Position numbers and translations under genes: made by a program | Notes under the pieces: model-generated | The model's input: the letters and a program-made list of their open reading frames with translations, nothing else | Told to the model about the DNA's origin: nothing | The model's database searches: none | In this document: one piece after another, positions 44,006 through 54,678 of the stretch | How positions within the stretch are numbered: the first letter of the stretch is position 1 | How the letters are laid out: each line of letters starts with the position of its first letter | NCBI GenBank assembly: GCA_022836615.1 | Contig: MU405235.1 | Coordinates: 62,001-126,000 of the forward strand | DNA: 64,000 nt | From: Annulohypoxylon bovei var. microspora | Taxonomy: Eukaryota; Ascomycota; Sordariomycetes; Xylariales; Hypoxylaceae | Direction: 5' to 3'

Positions 44006-45157
44006 CTACATCACGGGACCGTCCAACATGGGTCCTCCCATCTCCATATTATCCATTGGGACGTCCATACCAGCCGCGCGAGATTCCAAGTTGGACAGAC
44101 GTCCGTCGATGGAGTTGAGGTGCGAGTCCATGGTGTCGAGCCGCTTCTCGATACCGTCCAGGCGCTGCTCCATGCGATCGAAGGCCTGAGTTATGTCGTG
44201 GCCCATCCGGTCCATCTTGTTCGTCAGGCTTCGGATGCTCTGCGCGGTGGGGGTGTTCTCTTGACCCGGGTTGCCGCTCTGGATTCGCGGTTCGTGGTTG
44301 TGCTGGTCGCATTGGACCTGGAAGCGCCACTGGTTCTGGAGCTGAACTTCGCACACGGCCTTCGCTCTCCAAGGACAGTCGACCTTTCTCGTGCTGGGGT
44401 TCCGCTTCTTCGCAGTGCTGCTATACTTCACACCGCCACGGTCGCAGACCAAGTCGTAACGCGTCGGCTTGTGGTCGCGGTAATTGCTGGCGCGAAGCTT
44501 GACGATTCCGAAGCCCTGGTCCTTCGCAACTCGCTGGATGGAACCGATAAGCTCCTCGAAGGTGGCGAAGATAGCTTCGGGAGGAGAGCGAAGCGATCCG
44601 GACGGAGCGGGATCGTTGGTCGGCATAGTCACCGGGGTGGCCGGGGTAGTCGTCGGGCCCGGGCGCGGAGTGTTTAAAGCGCTCGAGTTGCCGTTAACGA
44701 CGACGCCCGCGGCGACCGCACGGTGGTGGGGAGTCTGCTGGAACGAAATGGTGGCGGTTTGCTGCGGATTGTCGAAGTAAGGAGGCGAGGGAAGAAGGGG
44801 CGGAGAAAAAGTCGAAGATTCAGAAATGAAGCTATCCCCAAGACTAAGGCGTGACTCGGATTGCTCGGTGGGGTTGGTTACCGATTGAACCTGGTGGTCA
44901 CCGTGTGAGTTCGTTGGCGTTGACGCATATATTGCGCGGGTAGGACAGTGGGAAGAGTTGAATTGGGGACGAGGATCGGGAACGCGCAGAAAAGGAAATT
45001 GGTTGGTGGGTTGGATCAGATGTGGATGAGCAGGGAAATCACTACTTACCTGAGGCTGGTGCTGGTGCTGGTAATAAATACCGGTGTACGAACTAGCGTA
45101 TGGCTGGTCTGTCTGGCTTAGGTGTGCACCCGCCACCAACGCACGGGCCGCATCCAT
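44006..45157 (-). CDS. FAR1-like DNA-binding-domain protein with C-terminal coiled coil
   Basis: Single exon, 383 aa. The N-terminal half (1-195) is disordered and Pro/Ser/Thr/Gln-rich. Residues 196-300 form one domain: IFATFEELIGSIQRVAKDQG, IVKLRASNYRDHKPTRYDLV, CDRGG, KVDCPWRAKAVCE, WRFQVQCDQHNHEP. The spaced Cys residues and final HNH match the zinc-binding WRKY-GCM1/FAR1-type fold that also precedes MULE transposases. Then comes a heptad coiled coil (DRMEQRLDGIEKRLDTMDSH, LNSIDGRLSNLESR), suggesting dimerisation. There is no transposase catalytic domain, so this is a likely nuclear DNA-binding regulator, perhaps transposase-derived (inference). Some fungal FAR1-like factors regulate lipid and cutin catabolism, but assignment here is not possible. 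Confidence 0.75.
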   Translation of the reverse strand: MDAARALVAGAHLSQTDQPYASSYTGIYYQHQHQPQVSSDFPAHPHLIQPTNQFPFLRVPDPRPQFNSSHCPTRAIYASTPTNSHGDHQVQSVTNPTEQSESRLSLGDSFISESSTFSPPLLPSPPYFDNPQQTATISFQQTPHHRAVAAGVVVNGNSSALNTPRPGPTTTPATPVTMPTNDPAPSGSLRSPPEAIFATFEELIGSIQRVAKDQGFGIVKLRASNYRDHKPTRYDLVCDRGGVKYSSTAKKRNPSTRKVDCPWRAKAVCEVQLQNQWRFQVQCDQHNHEPRIQSGNPGQENTPTAQSIRSLTNKMDRMGHDITQAFDRMEQRLDGIEKRLDTMDSHLNSIDGRLSNLESRAAGMDVPMDNMEMGGPMLDGPVM

Positions 45158-45401
45158 ATCGCTGAATGGGTAACGGGGAAACTCCGGCAGATGGGAGTTG
45201 AATGCTTCGACTGCTACTGCTCATACGATAGCCTTATGGCCCAAGCTTTGACAACTGGCAGCTAACCGGCACCTGCTGGGTCGACAGTGCAGAGAACTTC
45301 GAACCACGATACAGCGTATGCTAGATGCTATACCAAATGGCGCTACTCGTAAGGATGACTCAACCCGCATCTATTTCGCCGAGACCCAGATTTACTGACA
45401 G

Positions 45402-45608
45402 ATGATAACAGCCGAGGAGGTCCATGAGGGCTTTAAGAAGTCGATGACTACAGCAAACGCTCAGATCAAGGAGTTCGGCACTCTATACAATAGCGAAGAG
45501 AGCAAGAAGGTATTGGACCAGGCGAAGAAGAGCCGCGATGCAAACCCTAAGGGAATCAAACCTTGGCGCGCAAAGGACCACCCTGACTGGTTGGACCTAG
45601 CTCGATAG
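45402..45608 (+). CDS. Small hydrophilic protein, function unknown
   Basis: 68 aa: MITAEEVHEGFKKSMTTANA, then IKEFGTLYNSEESKKVLDQA, ending KGIKPWRAKDHPDWLDLAR. Charged, helical and without signal peptide or membrane segment. The sequence looks protein-like (clear helices, a Trp-rich end) rather than random. An upstream mini-exon (ATGGCGCTACTC, then GTAAGG at about 45349 and CAG at 45401) would add MALL in frame, so the true start is uncertain. It lies head-to-head with the FAR1-like gene 245 bp away and may share its promoter. Confidence 0.45.
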   Translation: MITAEEVHEGFKKSMTTANAQIKEFGTLYNSEESKKVLDQAKKSRDANPKGIKPWRAKDHPDWLDLAR

Positions 45609-46512
45609 GCCTTTCATTCCTTTTTTCTTCTTCAACCCCTGGGCAATGGAGCACTGTTCCTACTGGGACAATTCTCATCCAGTTTGCTTACTCATTGCAT
45701 CTTTATTAGCTATTTCACAGCACGATGGCGTAAATGGAGTCATGGAGGTTGCTATGGCTATATGGATTTCATAGGACTCACACGATTCCACGAGGAAAAG
45801 TCATCACGGACAAGGATTCTTTAATTCAAGATACCTATTTCATATTACATACCTCTCAGAAACAACTTTAATGAAGTGTAATAGCCAATCCTCACCACTT
45901 AGATATTTGGTGGCATAATCATATGATGTAAATACCTGTCGATGAAGTATAAGGATTCCAACACTCACGTAGGTCACTGTCGTACCTAGGTAGGTGGGTA
46001 CCTAGGTACATTTGAATTTCAATCTCAAGAAAATTGGATGTATTTTGATTGGTCAATCTGACTCCTAAACAAAGCTGATGTTCTTTCGCTTATATGAACT
46101 ATAGGCACTGGGCAGTTGCTGGTAGGTAAGAAACCTTAAAATACGCTAGGGAATACATACAGTAGAAGCATGGACACTGACATGAAGTCACTTGACCTGA
46201 CGACCTAAGCAGCTAAGTCACTCAGGCAGTCAGGCACGGTGCACCTGCCTCCACATGCTAGCCTGCTGCCTTGCAATTGCTGGATCGGTTCACCCCCTCC
46301 CTCTGGACCCCACATGCACCAAAAATTCGGTTGATTTTCCAAAAAGTGTGTGCACCTTTTTATTTCAATTTTGCCCCTCCAAATCTCAACTTCGCCTTTT
46401 TTCTAGATTGGCGCGCATCTTCTACTTTATCGCATTTCGGCGAAGCATTGCTCCTTAATTGTATCTATCACTAATTCAACTACTTCGTACAATCGAGAGC
46501 ACGCCCGACAAG
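45609..46512. other. Intergenic, promoter of eIF3c
   Basis: 0.9 kb without a recognisable gene. A TACCTAGGTAGGTGGGTACC palindromic element lies at 45983-46007. The pyrimidine-rich stretch at 46290-46400 fits the promoter of a translation-factor gene. Confidence 0.5.
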
Positions 46513-49162
46513 ATGTCTCGATTTTTCCGCAGCGGCGACGACAGCTCGTCCGAGAGCAGCTCCGAAGAAGAGGAGCTCTACTCCGAGGAGGAGGAGGAGG
46601 AAGAGAAGGAAGAAGAGTCTGAAGAAGACGAGGACGAGGACGAGGATGAGTCCGAAGAAGAATCAAGTAGCGATGAGGAGGGTGGTAAAAGATCTGGTGC
46701 CGCTCGTTTCTTACGCGGTGATGATTCCGAGAGCGAAGAGAGTGACGATGACGCCCCCAAGACCCTCAAGAGCGCCAAGGACAAACAGTTGGCCGAATTA
46801 GAATCCATAATCGATACTATCGAGAAGCGTCAGAAGATCAGTGATTGGGGTGCCGTCTCTGCCGGTAAGTTCGATTGATCGACACTGCGAATGATAAGCG
46901 CGTCGTGCTAACCTCTGTCACGTAGAATTCGACAAGCTCAACAGGCAGGCCGCCAAGATTTCCGAGCGCGGCCGGACGCCAAAGCTCTATATCAAGGCTA
47001 TCGTGGAGTTGGAGGACGCGATGAACGAGACTATCTCTAAACAGAAGGTCACCCCTAAGAAGATGAACGCCACGAGCGCCCGTGGTCTCAACGCCGTCAA
47101 GCAAAAGATCAAGAAGCTCAAACAAGACTACCAACCCCAAGTAGACTCGTACAGAGAGGACCCTCTTGATTTCCTCGCTTCCGATGAGGAGGAAGAGGCC
47201 CCCGCTCCCAAGGCTAAGAAGCCGAAGGCAGAGGATCTCATCGACCAATTCGATGATGACCAAGAAGGCTTTGCGACCGTTGGCAAGGGTGGTAGGACGC
47301 TCCTATTTACTCCGGAGAGCATCTTCAAGCACCTACGTGGAATCTTGGAGTCACGTGGCAAGAAGAATACGGATCGTATTGAACAGATTAAGATTATGGA
47401 GAAGCTTCTCGAGGTTGCTGCCACTCCGTACCAACGGATCAAGGTCCTTCTAACCATGGTCTCCGCAAGATTCGATCTCGGGTCTGGTGGATCGGCATCC
47501 ATGCCTCTAGAGCACTGGAAGTCTGCCGAGAAGGAGATCTCTACCTTGTTCGAGGTGTTGGAGTTGAACAAGGAGTACGTCGTGATCGAGAATGCGGAAG
47601 AGTGGGATGATGACGAGAAGCCGCCCACGCTGCAGACGGGTGAGAAGTACATTAAGATCCCTGGAAGTATCGTGTCGTATGTAGAGCGGCTCGATGACGA
47701 GCTCACCCGATCTCTGCAGAGCATTGATCCCCACACTTCCGAGTATATCGAGCGACTGACCGACGAGGGTTCATTATACAACGTCATCTTCCGGGGTCTC
47801 CTCTACTACGAAACCCTCAGCAAGGACACGTCTCTACAGACTCCCCAGGACAGCCTCAACCGCATAGTCATGCGTAGGTTGGAACATGTCTACTTCAAGC
47901 CTTCGCAGGTCGTTAAGATCCTCGAGGAGAACGCTTGGAAGCCGGTGCCTGCGGACGTCGAGTCCGGCATCACCCCTAGGGGAAGCATCACGGATGCCAC
48001 TAATCTCCTTAACGTCCTCTGCAATTACCTGTTTGTCAACAGCGAGGGCATCATTCGCGCTCGTGCGATGCTGTGCCAGATTTACTTCTTGGCCCTGCAT
48101 GACGAATACTACAAGGCTCGAGATATGATGCTCATGTCGCATCTGCAGGAGACGATCGGCAGTTTCGACGTGCAGACACAGATCCTCTACAACCGAACGC
48201 TAGTTCAAGTTGGGCTGTGCGCCTTCCGAAAGGGTCTGGTGTACGAGGCACAGAATACGCTACAGGAGATCTGCGGTTCCGGCCGACAGAAGGAGTTGTT
48301 GGCTCAGGGCGTCATGATCCAACGATTTGCGCAGGTGTCTCCCGAGCAAGAGAGACTAGAGAAGCAGCGCCAATTACCCTTCCACATGCACATCAACCTA
48401 GAGCTTCTAGAGTGCGTCTACCTGACCTGCAGCATGCTGCTCGAGATTCCGCTGCTTGCCCAGACCGGTTCCTCGCCTGATATCAAGAAGCGAGTCATCA
48501 GTAAGACTTACCGACGCATGCTAGAATACCACGAGAGACAGATCTTCACCGGGCCTCCGGAGAACACTCGCGACCACGTCATGCAAGCATCTCGCGCTCT
48601 GGCCGCTGGCGAGTGGAAGAAGGCTACCAACTTCGTTCACAGCATCAAGATCTGGGAGTTGATGCCGAACACGGAAGAGATTAAGACCATGCTCTCGAAA
48701 CAGATCCAAGAGGAAGGTCTACGGACGTACCTGTTCACCTACGCTCCGTTCTACGACACCCTCGCCGTCTCCACCCTTTCGTCCATGTTCGAACTCGAGG
48801 ACCGCAAAGTGTCTGCTATCGTCAGCAAGATGATTAGCCACGAAGAGCTAGCTGCCGCCCTCGACCAAGTTACATCGACAGTTATATTCCGAAAGGGTGT
48901 AGAACTGTCCCGCCTGCAGAGCCTCGCGCTCACCCTGTCGGACAAGGCGGCACAGCTCATCGAGACCAACGAGCGCACGCTCGAGCAGCGCACGCAAGGT
49001 ACGGCAAACGCCTTCGACCGGAGAGGCGGGCAGAACCAGCGTGGCCGTGGCGGTGGGCAGCGGGGGGGCCGTGGTGGTGCGAGGACAGGTGGGACCGGCC
49101 AAAGACAAGCTGGTGGCACACAGTTTACGGGTGGTGTGCTGAGCGGTGCGGTCCGAAGCTAG
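46513..49162 (+). CDS. nip1: Eukaryotic translation initiation factor 3 subunit c (eIF3c/Nip1)
   Basis: Core subunit of eIF3, which holds eIF1, eIF2 and eIF5 on the 40S ribosome during start-codon selection; cytoplasmic. Two exons, 46513-46864 and 46926-49162 (61-bp intron), 862 aa. The N-terminus MSRFFRSGDDSSSESSSEEE is the hallmark acidic/Ser-rich region, followed by EFDKLNRQAAKI and VELEDAMNETI. The central helical repeats include VISKTYRRMLEYHERQIFTG and the FVHSIKIWELMPN motif. The PCI domain (about 640-780) shows EEGLRTYLFTYAPFYDTLAV, STLSSMFELEDRKVSAIVSK and TVIFRKGVELSRLQSLALTL. The C-terminus is RGG-rich (NQRGRGGGQRGGRGG). The length is normal for fungal eIF3c. Confidence 0.97.
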
Positions 49163-49854
49163 ACGACTGCCGTGATATGGGGTTTCGTCTTCCGCTTTCT
49201 CTCGTTTGTATCTACTGCATACGGCTGGGTTTGACTTTTAATGAAAATGCCTCGGTACGGGACTGGCAAAGTCGCTGGTGACGAGGTTCACTTATGTTGA
49301 CTAGGTACATAGCTATGGCTATAGAGAATTGACTTCGTCTACAACTTATAAATTTGGCACATTTGGCAACTCAATTAACGGTCAAGTTAGCTACGTAGTT
49401 GTTCTTGATGCTACAAGCCCTATCTTGAGGACCTACCTAGATAGTAGCTTTTTAGGTCCTATCGTACTGTTTGTTTCTTTCTACCAAGGCAGGAAGGCTA
49501 GACGAAGGCTAGGCGATTGCATTCCTCCGCCGAGCACGGGGTTTAAACCAGCTGTGCTGTACCGAGTTTTAGTGCCTTTCCTCAGAGATATGTATATCGA
49601 TAACAACCAAGCAACCAATCACAGCAAGAAGAAAGAGGGCTCATACGAGTTTTTTTTATAAGCAGAATTTCTGTGCTTTCTAATTGCTGACTTATTAAAT
49701 ATACCTACCTACTTATCTAGGACCCAGGTAGGTCGCCACTAGGTATGTAGTTAGCATACGATATATACCTGAGGTACGCAGGTATATAGATGTCCGGTAA
49801 CTTTGTCTCCAAATATATGGATGATGATGAGGAATCAACTTCTCCTAACCGCCT
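49163..49854. other. Intergenic, no gene seen
   Basis: 0.7 kb between two plus-strand genes, with TACCTACC and AGGTAGGT words at about 49702-49735. A frame at 49329-49661 shows no family features. Confidence 0.4.
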
Positions 49855-50733
49855 ATGACCCCGCGACGCATAATTAGTAGTGCTGGATTTCGCCTTGTCG
49901 CAAACCGCTTACTTCTACAACCTACCGCTACTACTCTACGACCATCTCTAGCTGAGATTGACTCTCGGTCGCTAATTCATTACTGCAATCGTACTTCTGC
50001 AGCTCTTCCCGCATCCATACGACTTGGTTTCGCGCGTCACATTCACTTGAACGCTACCAACATGTCCTCCGCCGACGTATCTTCAGCGGCAAGTCCCGCA
50101 GACTCACCCTCCGAAGCGAGCGGCTCCGTAGCAACGTCCAGTGCCTCGAAAGAGCCGACCGCAATCTCGACAGAAGAAAAAGGCAGCGAGAAGCAGGAGG
50201 AGAAGCTACCGCCCCTCAAGGGCGCCGAATTCCGGGCGTACAACCGGCTGGCGGAGCACATGGACGTGTTCCACGCGCACTTCCGCACATCGTGGAACTC
50301 GTTGTGGGCGACGGCGTGCGCGGGAAACGGCGGCAAGGGTAAGGGGTCGTCGCGGGGCGGGCGGTCGGTGATCAACGACGGGCTCGCTTTCGTGTCGCAG
50401 CTTGAGATGCACCACAACATCGAGGAGACGTACATCTTCCCGATCCTGGCGCGACGCATGCCCGAGTTCCAGACCGACGGCAAGGGCGGCAAGGGTGCGG
50501 CGGAGCTGCTGCAGCAACACCGCGAGATCCACGACGGCATGGAGGGCATGAGGAAGTATCTGTGGGCCTGCCGCGACGGCGAGCGCGACCTGGATATGTC
50601 GGCGCTGAAGTCGCAGATGGAGGGCTGGGGCACGGTGCTGTGGAAGCATCTCGACCAGGAGGTTAAGACGCTAGGGGCGGAGAATATGAGGAAGTATTGG
50701 AATGCTGAGGAGATCAAGCGGCTACCGATGTAG
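49855..50733 (+). CDS. Hemerythrin-domain protein, possibly mitochondrial
   Basis: 292 aa, single exon. Residues about 125-285 form a hemerythrin-like four-helix bundle with likely di-iron ligands: HMDVFHAHF, LEMHHNIEETYIFPILARRM, LLQQHREIHDGM and LWKHLDQEVKTLG. Hemerythrin-like fungal proteins are thought to bind oxygen, nitric oxide or iron (family knowledge). The first 70 residues (RRIISSAGFRLVANRLLLQP) are basic and hydroxylated like a mitochondrial presequence. An alternative start at Met70 (ATG 50062, MSSADVSS) would give a 223-aa cytosolic protein with a disordered leader. A Gly/Lys/Ser-rich loop (GNGGKGKGSSRGG) interrupts helices 1 and 2. High GC and strong codon bias contrast with the flanks. 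Confidence 0.87.
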   Translation: MTPRRIISSAGFRLVANRLLLQPTATTLRPSLAEIDSRSLIHYCNRTSAALPASIRLGFARHIHLNATNMSSADVSSAASPADSPSEASGSVATSSASKEPTAISTEEKGSEKQEEKLPPLKGAEFRAYNRLAEHMDVFHAHFRTSWNSLWATACAGNGGKGKGSSRGGRSVINDGLAFVSQLEMHHNIEETYIFPILARRMPEFQTDGKGGKGAAELLQQHREIHDGMEGMRKYLWACRDGERDLDMSALKSQMEGWGTVLWKHLDQEVKTLGAENMRKYWNAEEIKRLPM

Positions 50734-51450
50734 ATGATGGGTTGATTCCATATTTATAAGGGCTAAGAGAGAGAGAGAGGGGGGGAAGGGGGGGAGACGA
50801 AGATTGGAATAGAATCTCTTAACCTAGAGAACGGTATGATACCTACCTACCTAGACAGGTTTTGGAAGAAGCAGATATATCAGGTTACAATGAAGAAGTT
50901 AAAGAATTAAGAGGCTAAGGGTATCGCCATAGCTGTCTTACGCCATAGCTTGTGCTAAAGACGCCATGTTTAATACCTACCTATCGATGAGGTTGATGAG
51001 GGTCTGGTTGCTTCCGCGCCGCGCCCAATCACAACTTTAGCTGTAGGAAATTTAGAGGTAGCTACATCTGAATTAAATATCGAAGTTCAAATAAAGTTCC
51101 GAATTCATTATCGGACAGAAGGTACGTAGGCAAGTAAGGGAGTCGCTGCTAGGTTATTCAAGGTTGTCTTAAAATAACGGGAAGGATCAATTGCAAATTC
51201 AGGTATGTGGACCGCCTAAATGCAGGTGCTGTACGGAGCTTTAGCCGGAGTATGAGCTCCATGTAACATCTACATCTACTTCTACTCACCCGTACATCCA
51301 TCTCTCTACCTCCTTCTTGCAACTTCAACCTTCCGGATTTTTGCATTGCACGTCGGCGAGATCATTCATGAATTAGTGATCAAGGGTGGTTTGAAGCGTT
51401 TGAAGCGTTTGAAGCGCAATCTGCGCTCGAGAAATAAATAACTAATTATC
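50734..51450. other. Intergenic, no gene seen
   Basis: 0.7 kb. A purine run (GAGAGA then a G-rich stretch) at 50768-50800 follows the hemerythrin gene. A direct repeat GTTTGAAGCG (three copies) lies at about 51390-51416 just before the next ATG. Confidence 0.45.
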
Positions 51451-53523
51451 ATGGAGAAATCGTCTCTCCCGGCTGATCAAGTTCCACATCCACAACCGCA
51501 ATCGCAGCTTAGACAATCATGGCCGAAGGCGCTGGTCGTCGTAGGCTTGGTCAGCCTGGCTGCTCTATTTAATCACTTCCCAAATCTATCGTATGAAGGA
51601 TTTCGCGAGCAATATTACGACGTCCTCACGAGTAGCGCCGTCCGACATTGTAACAGGAGGTCCGGTTCACCTTACGGTCAATTTCCACAACACGACGATC
51701 CGTTCCGCTTCATTCCTTGCACGAACGCGACCCTACCACCCGCCCTCGACGACTCCGATCCAGAGAAGAGCTGGGCGAGCCTATTCGACCCGAATCCTGA
51801 TCATTGGAGTTGGGGGAATGCGACAGTCGAACAGGACGTACAGGATGATGACCCGTATGCTGGACGGGGGATCTATTTATGTGGTTACCTCGACGTTCCC
51901 CTAGACTACACCAACGAATCCGAACCTCGCATTGTTCGGCTTGCTGTGACGAAATATCAAGTTTCTGGCCTTGCCCAGGTGGATACTACAGGTTTTAGCG
52001 AGAATATCAATTCCTCTGCAGGACGCAAGAGCGAGCGCACGATCGTTATCGAGCCAGGTGGGCCGGGAGGTAGCGGCACTTCATACGCCTGGAGAGCTGC
52101 GCAGGATATCACAAAACGGCTCAGCGACGGGAAGTTTGACGTCTTGGGCTGGGATCCGCGTGGCGTCAACGTGACGTCGCCTTCTATCGCATGCTTTCCT
52201 TATAATGCCGACCGAGACCGCTGGGCCATGCTGACGGGTCAATACCTCGAGGTGTCTGGGTCTCCCGAGGCTCAGCTTGAACTCGCAGACGTGATGAACA
52301 ACGCTACGTTCCGCGCTTGTTGGGAGAAGCATGGCGACCTCGCGCGGTTTGTTGGTACGGCTTTCGTTGCCCGTGATATGGAAGAGATTCGCAAAGCTCT
52401 CGGCGAAGATGAATTAACAGGCTACCTTGTTAGTTACGGTACCGGAATCGGTCAAACATGGGCAAACATGTTCCCAGATAGCGTGGGCCGCGTGATCCTC
52501 GACGGAACCGAATACGTCCGAGATCACCGTCTCCTTGGTGGCTTTGGGTGGACTGCGTTGGATAATGCTACTGATGCATGGCGTGATGGATTTCTGGGTG
52601 AATGCCTCAACGCCGGCCCGAAATATTGCGCCTTATCACAACCGAGGGACTCGGCAACTGTGACCTTGCAGGACTTGGAAATTCGGATGAAAAAGTTGGT
52701 GGTTTCGCTCAGCCAACGACCTGTTGCCGGTTATCTCGAATCGAGCGGCCCGTCACTAATCACGTACTCCGCCTTGGTATCCGCTATCTACGGTGCCTTG
52801 TACAATGCTAACAGCTGGCCTGCTCTCGCTCAGATGCTCTACGAGCTAGAAGCCGGCAACTCGACTTTAGCAACGGCCTTCCTCGATCATTCGGAATGGG
52901 AGTACGATCCTACGCTGCCATCTCCGCCTTCCCCTAAACCGGCGACCGACGAACTCGGCTCTTTAGTTATCTGCGCAGATTCCTATGACGCACCCCTACC
53001 GCCCGACGGCCTCGTCTGGTGGCAATCTCTCTGGGTTAATATGACCACCCAAGCTTGGATTTCAGGTAATTCGCGTTTCTTCAACGTCTTCCCTTGCCGG
53101 CACTTTACTACCTACTGGCCTCAGCCTGCCGAGGTCTATAGAGGGGACCTAAACCACACGCTTAAAAGCCCGGTCCTACTGATCGCGGAGACGTACGATC
53201 CCGCGACCCCTTTACGGAATGGTAGGAGACTTTTGAGTGAAATGGGTAAGAATGCTAGGTTAATCGTGCATCACGGCTACGGGCATTCGTCGAGAGACAA
53301 GTCCACCTGCACGGATTCCATCGCGAAGGCATTCATCTTGAACGGCATTGTGCCCGAAGAGCAGGAGACGCCTTGTTTCGCAGATGAGAAGCCCTACCTG
53401 TACGGCATCAACTCGACAAGTGTCCATGTTCATACTGCCACAGCTAAGGACCCGGTCCAGGCATGGCGTGAACATATTCAGGAATTGGCATCTTGGAATC
53501 CTAGGTTGCTTCCTAGAAAGTGA
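51451..53523 (+). CDS. Membrane-anchored TAP-like alpha/beta-hydrolase (S33-type peptidase family)
   Basis: 690 aa, single exon. An N-terminal segment (PKALVVVGLVSLAALFNHFP) at about 26-45 is a signal anchor. Then comes an alpha/beta-hydrolase with the oxyanion motif EPGGPGGSGTSYAW, DVLGWDPRGVN, the nucleophile elbow GYLVSYGTGIGQTWANMFPD, and the C-terminal TAP-type cap/active-site segment AETYDPATPLRNG (Asp) and VHHGYGHSS (His). Bacterial and fungal relatives act on N-terminal peptides or esters. The elbow has LVSYG where most family members have G-x-S-Y-G, so the first Gly is Leu. Many N-glycosylation sequons (NATL, NATV, NESE, NSS) support a lumenal or extracellular catalytic domain. The convergent neighbour lies 306 bp away. 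Confidence 0.85.
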   Translation: MEKSSLPADQVPHPQPQSQLRQSWPKALVVVGLVSLAALFNHFPNLSYEGFREQYYDVLTSSAVRHCNRRSGSPYGQFPQHDDPFRFIPCTNATLPPALDDSDPEKSWASLFDPNPDHWSWGNATVEQDVQDDDPYAGRGIYLCGYLDVPLDYTNESEPRIVRLAVTKYQVSGLAQVDTTGFSENINSSAGRKSERTIVIEPGGPGGSGTSYAWRAAQDITKRLSDGKFDVLGWDPRGVNVTSPSIACFPYNADRDRWAMLTGQYLEVSGSPEAQLELADVMNNATFRACWEKHGDLARFVGTAFVARDMEEIRKALGEDELTGYLVSYGTGIGQTWANMFPDSVGRVILDGTEYVRDHRLLGGFGWTALDNATDAWRDGFLGECLNAGPKYCALSQPRDSATVTLQDLEIRMKKLVVSLSQRPVAGYLESSGPSLITYSALVSAIYGALYNANSWPALAQMLYELEAGNSTLATAFLDHSEWEYDPTLPSPPSPKPATDELGSLVICADSYDAPLPPDGLVWWQSLWVNMTTQAWISGNSRFFNVFPCRHFTTYWPQPAEVYRGDLNHTLKSPVLLIAETYDPATPLRNGRRLLSEMGKNARLIVHHGYGHSSRDKSTCTDSIAKAFILNGIVPEEQETPCFADEKPYLYGINSTSVHVHTATAKDPVQAWREHIQELASWNPRLLPRK

Positions 53524-53829
53524 TTGAGATCGACTTCTAACATTGCGCGATGTCCCAATAAAGGGTAGTGTCGCTTACATACGGTCTCGGGAAGCCAGGT
53601 GGCCACTAGACCTTGTAATATTTATTATTATATATCCTCGATTATACATATTTAGGTGCTTAGTTAGCGGGCGTTCTGGAACGAAGCGCGCAATGAGCAA
53701 GAGGGGGCGAACAAAAATTCTAGTATATCATACCTAGCATATTATTTATTTCTATATTTGAGGAGAGATTCTTGTACAACTTCGTAGACTTCCCATCTTA
53801 CCCTAACCGAGCCAGCCTATCCAAACCTT
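53524..53829. other. Intergenic, convergent 3' regions
   Basis: Short AT-rich spacer with the 3' ends of both flanking genes. Nothing else recognised. Confidence 0.4.
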
Positions 53830-54678
53830 TCAAGACCTACTTTTCTTCGAAGACGATGACGAGGGCATCACAACCTCTGTCTCGTGCCCGAGCACATACC
53901 GCCCGCTCGCGACGATGAACTCCTTCCAAACTTGCAGTTCTTTTTCATCCCGCGGCGCATATATCATCACAAACCCCCAGGGTATCAGAAAGCCGACGCC
54001 GCTCAGACGATGGCGCTCGCCCCAGCCACTCCCGATGGCCTTGGCGGCGTCGACTAAGCTCAGTATTAGGTGTGTGCTGCCTTCCGCGTGAGCGTGCGCA
54101 AACTCTCCCTTCAGGTGCTTCATCTCGTCGCGCATGGTTATTCCGTCAGCCAGCCATATGGCATTAAACAATGGCCCCTCAAGCCCCGACGGCTTGACTT
54201 GGAATAACTTGGGATTCGCGGCCGTTAGCTCGTGTAGGAATGCCTCTTGCTTAGAGCGCATATCGCCGTCGGCTTCCTGAGACGTCTGCCGATGCGGACC
54301 CACGAATTTGGGAACAACCGGCCTCTCACCCGAACGCGGCGACGGCGGTCTAGTCAAGAACGAGTCCAAGACTATCGGCCCGTAGAGCTTGGAGAGCTTG
54401 TCTTGGTCGAAAGGGGCGGCTTCGCGGGTATCGCTGCGCGCGAAGGGTCTTGCTACGGCTTGGACTAGGTACCCGAAGATGTTGAAGGGCATGCCGTTAG
54501 GTCCGAGATCTTGCCACTCGCGGTAGTCTTCTATGATGTCTGAAAGTACCGAGAGGCTGATGCCGGCAGCGACGCAGACAGCGGCGCTGGTAATGAGGGT
54601 TCGGTGCTGCTGGAATAGCGAGAGGGTGGATGAGAGCGTAGATGAGAGCGTGGCGGAGGTGAGTTTGTTGAAATCCAT
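53830..54678 (-). CDS. Luciferase-domain (DUF5519-like) fungal membrane protein
   Basis: 282 aa, single exon. An N-terminal membrane helix (LITSAAVCVAAGISLSVL, about 29-46) is followed by DYREWQDLGPNGMPFNIFGY and RPFARSDTREAAPFDQ, a block I recognise from fungal proteins annotated with a luciferase domain. The C-terminal half contains FAHAHAEGSTHLILSLVDAA, GWGERHRLSGVG, WGFVMIYAPRDEKELQVWKE, matching that domain's (H)xEGSxHxxLSxxDA and GWGExHxL core. These proteins are not known to emit light; the name reflects homology to a bacterial luciferase-associated family. Function is unknown; probably facing the cytosol or lumen of an endomembrane. Confidence 0.72.
   Translation of the reverse strand: MDFNKLTSATLSSTLSSTLSLFQQHRTLITSAAVCVAAGISLSVLSDIIEDYREWQDLGPNGMPFNIFGYLVQAVARPFARSDTREAAPFDQDKLSKLYGPIVLDSFLTRPPSPRSGERPVVPKFVGPHRQTSQEADGDMRSKQEAFLHELTAANPKLFQVKPSGLEGPLFNAIWLADGITMRDEMKHLKGEFAHAHAEGSTHLILSLVDAAKAIGSGWGERHRLSGVGFLIPWGFVMIYAPRDEKELQVWKEFIVASGRYVLGHETEVVMPSSSSSKKSRS

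Noticed and set aside
47128..47787. 219-codon minus-strand frame inside eIF3c
   Set aside because: Lies fully antisense to a strongly supported exon and has a Ser/Arg-rich shadow composition.
50043..50717. 224-codon minus-strand frame over the hemerythrin gene
   Set aside because: Antisense to a GC-rich exon with clear hemerythrin ligands; no motif on the minus strand.
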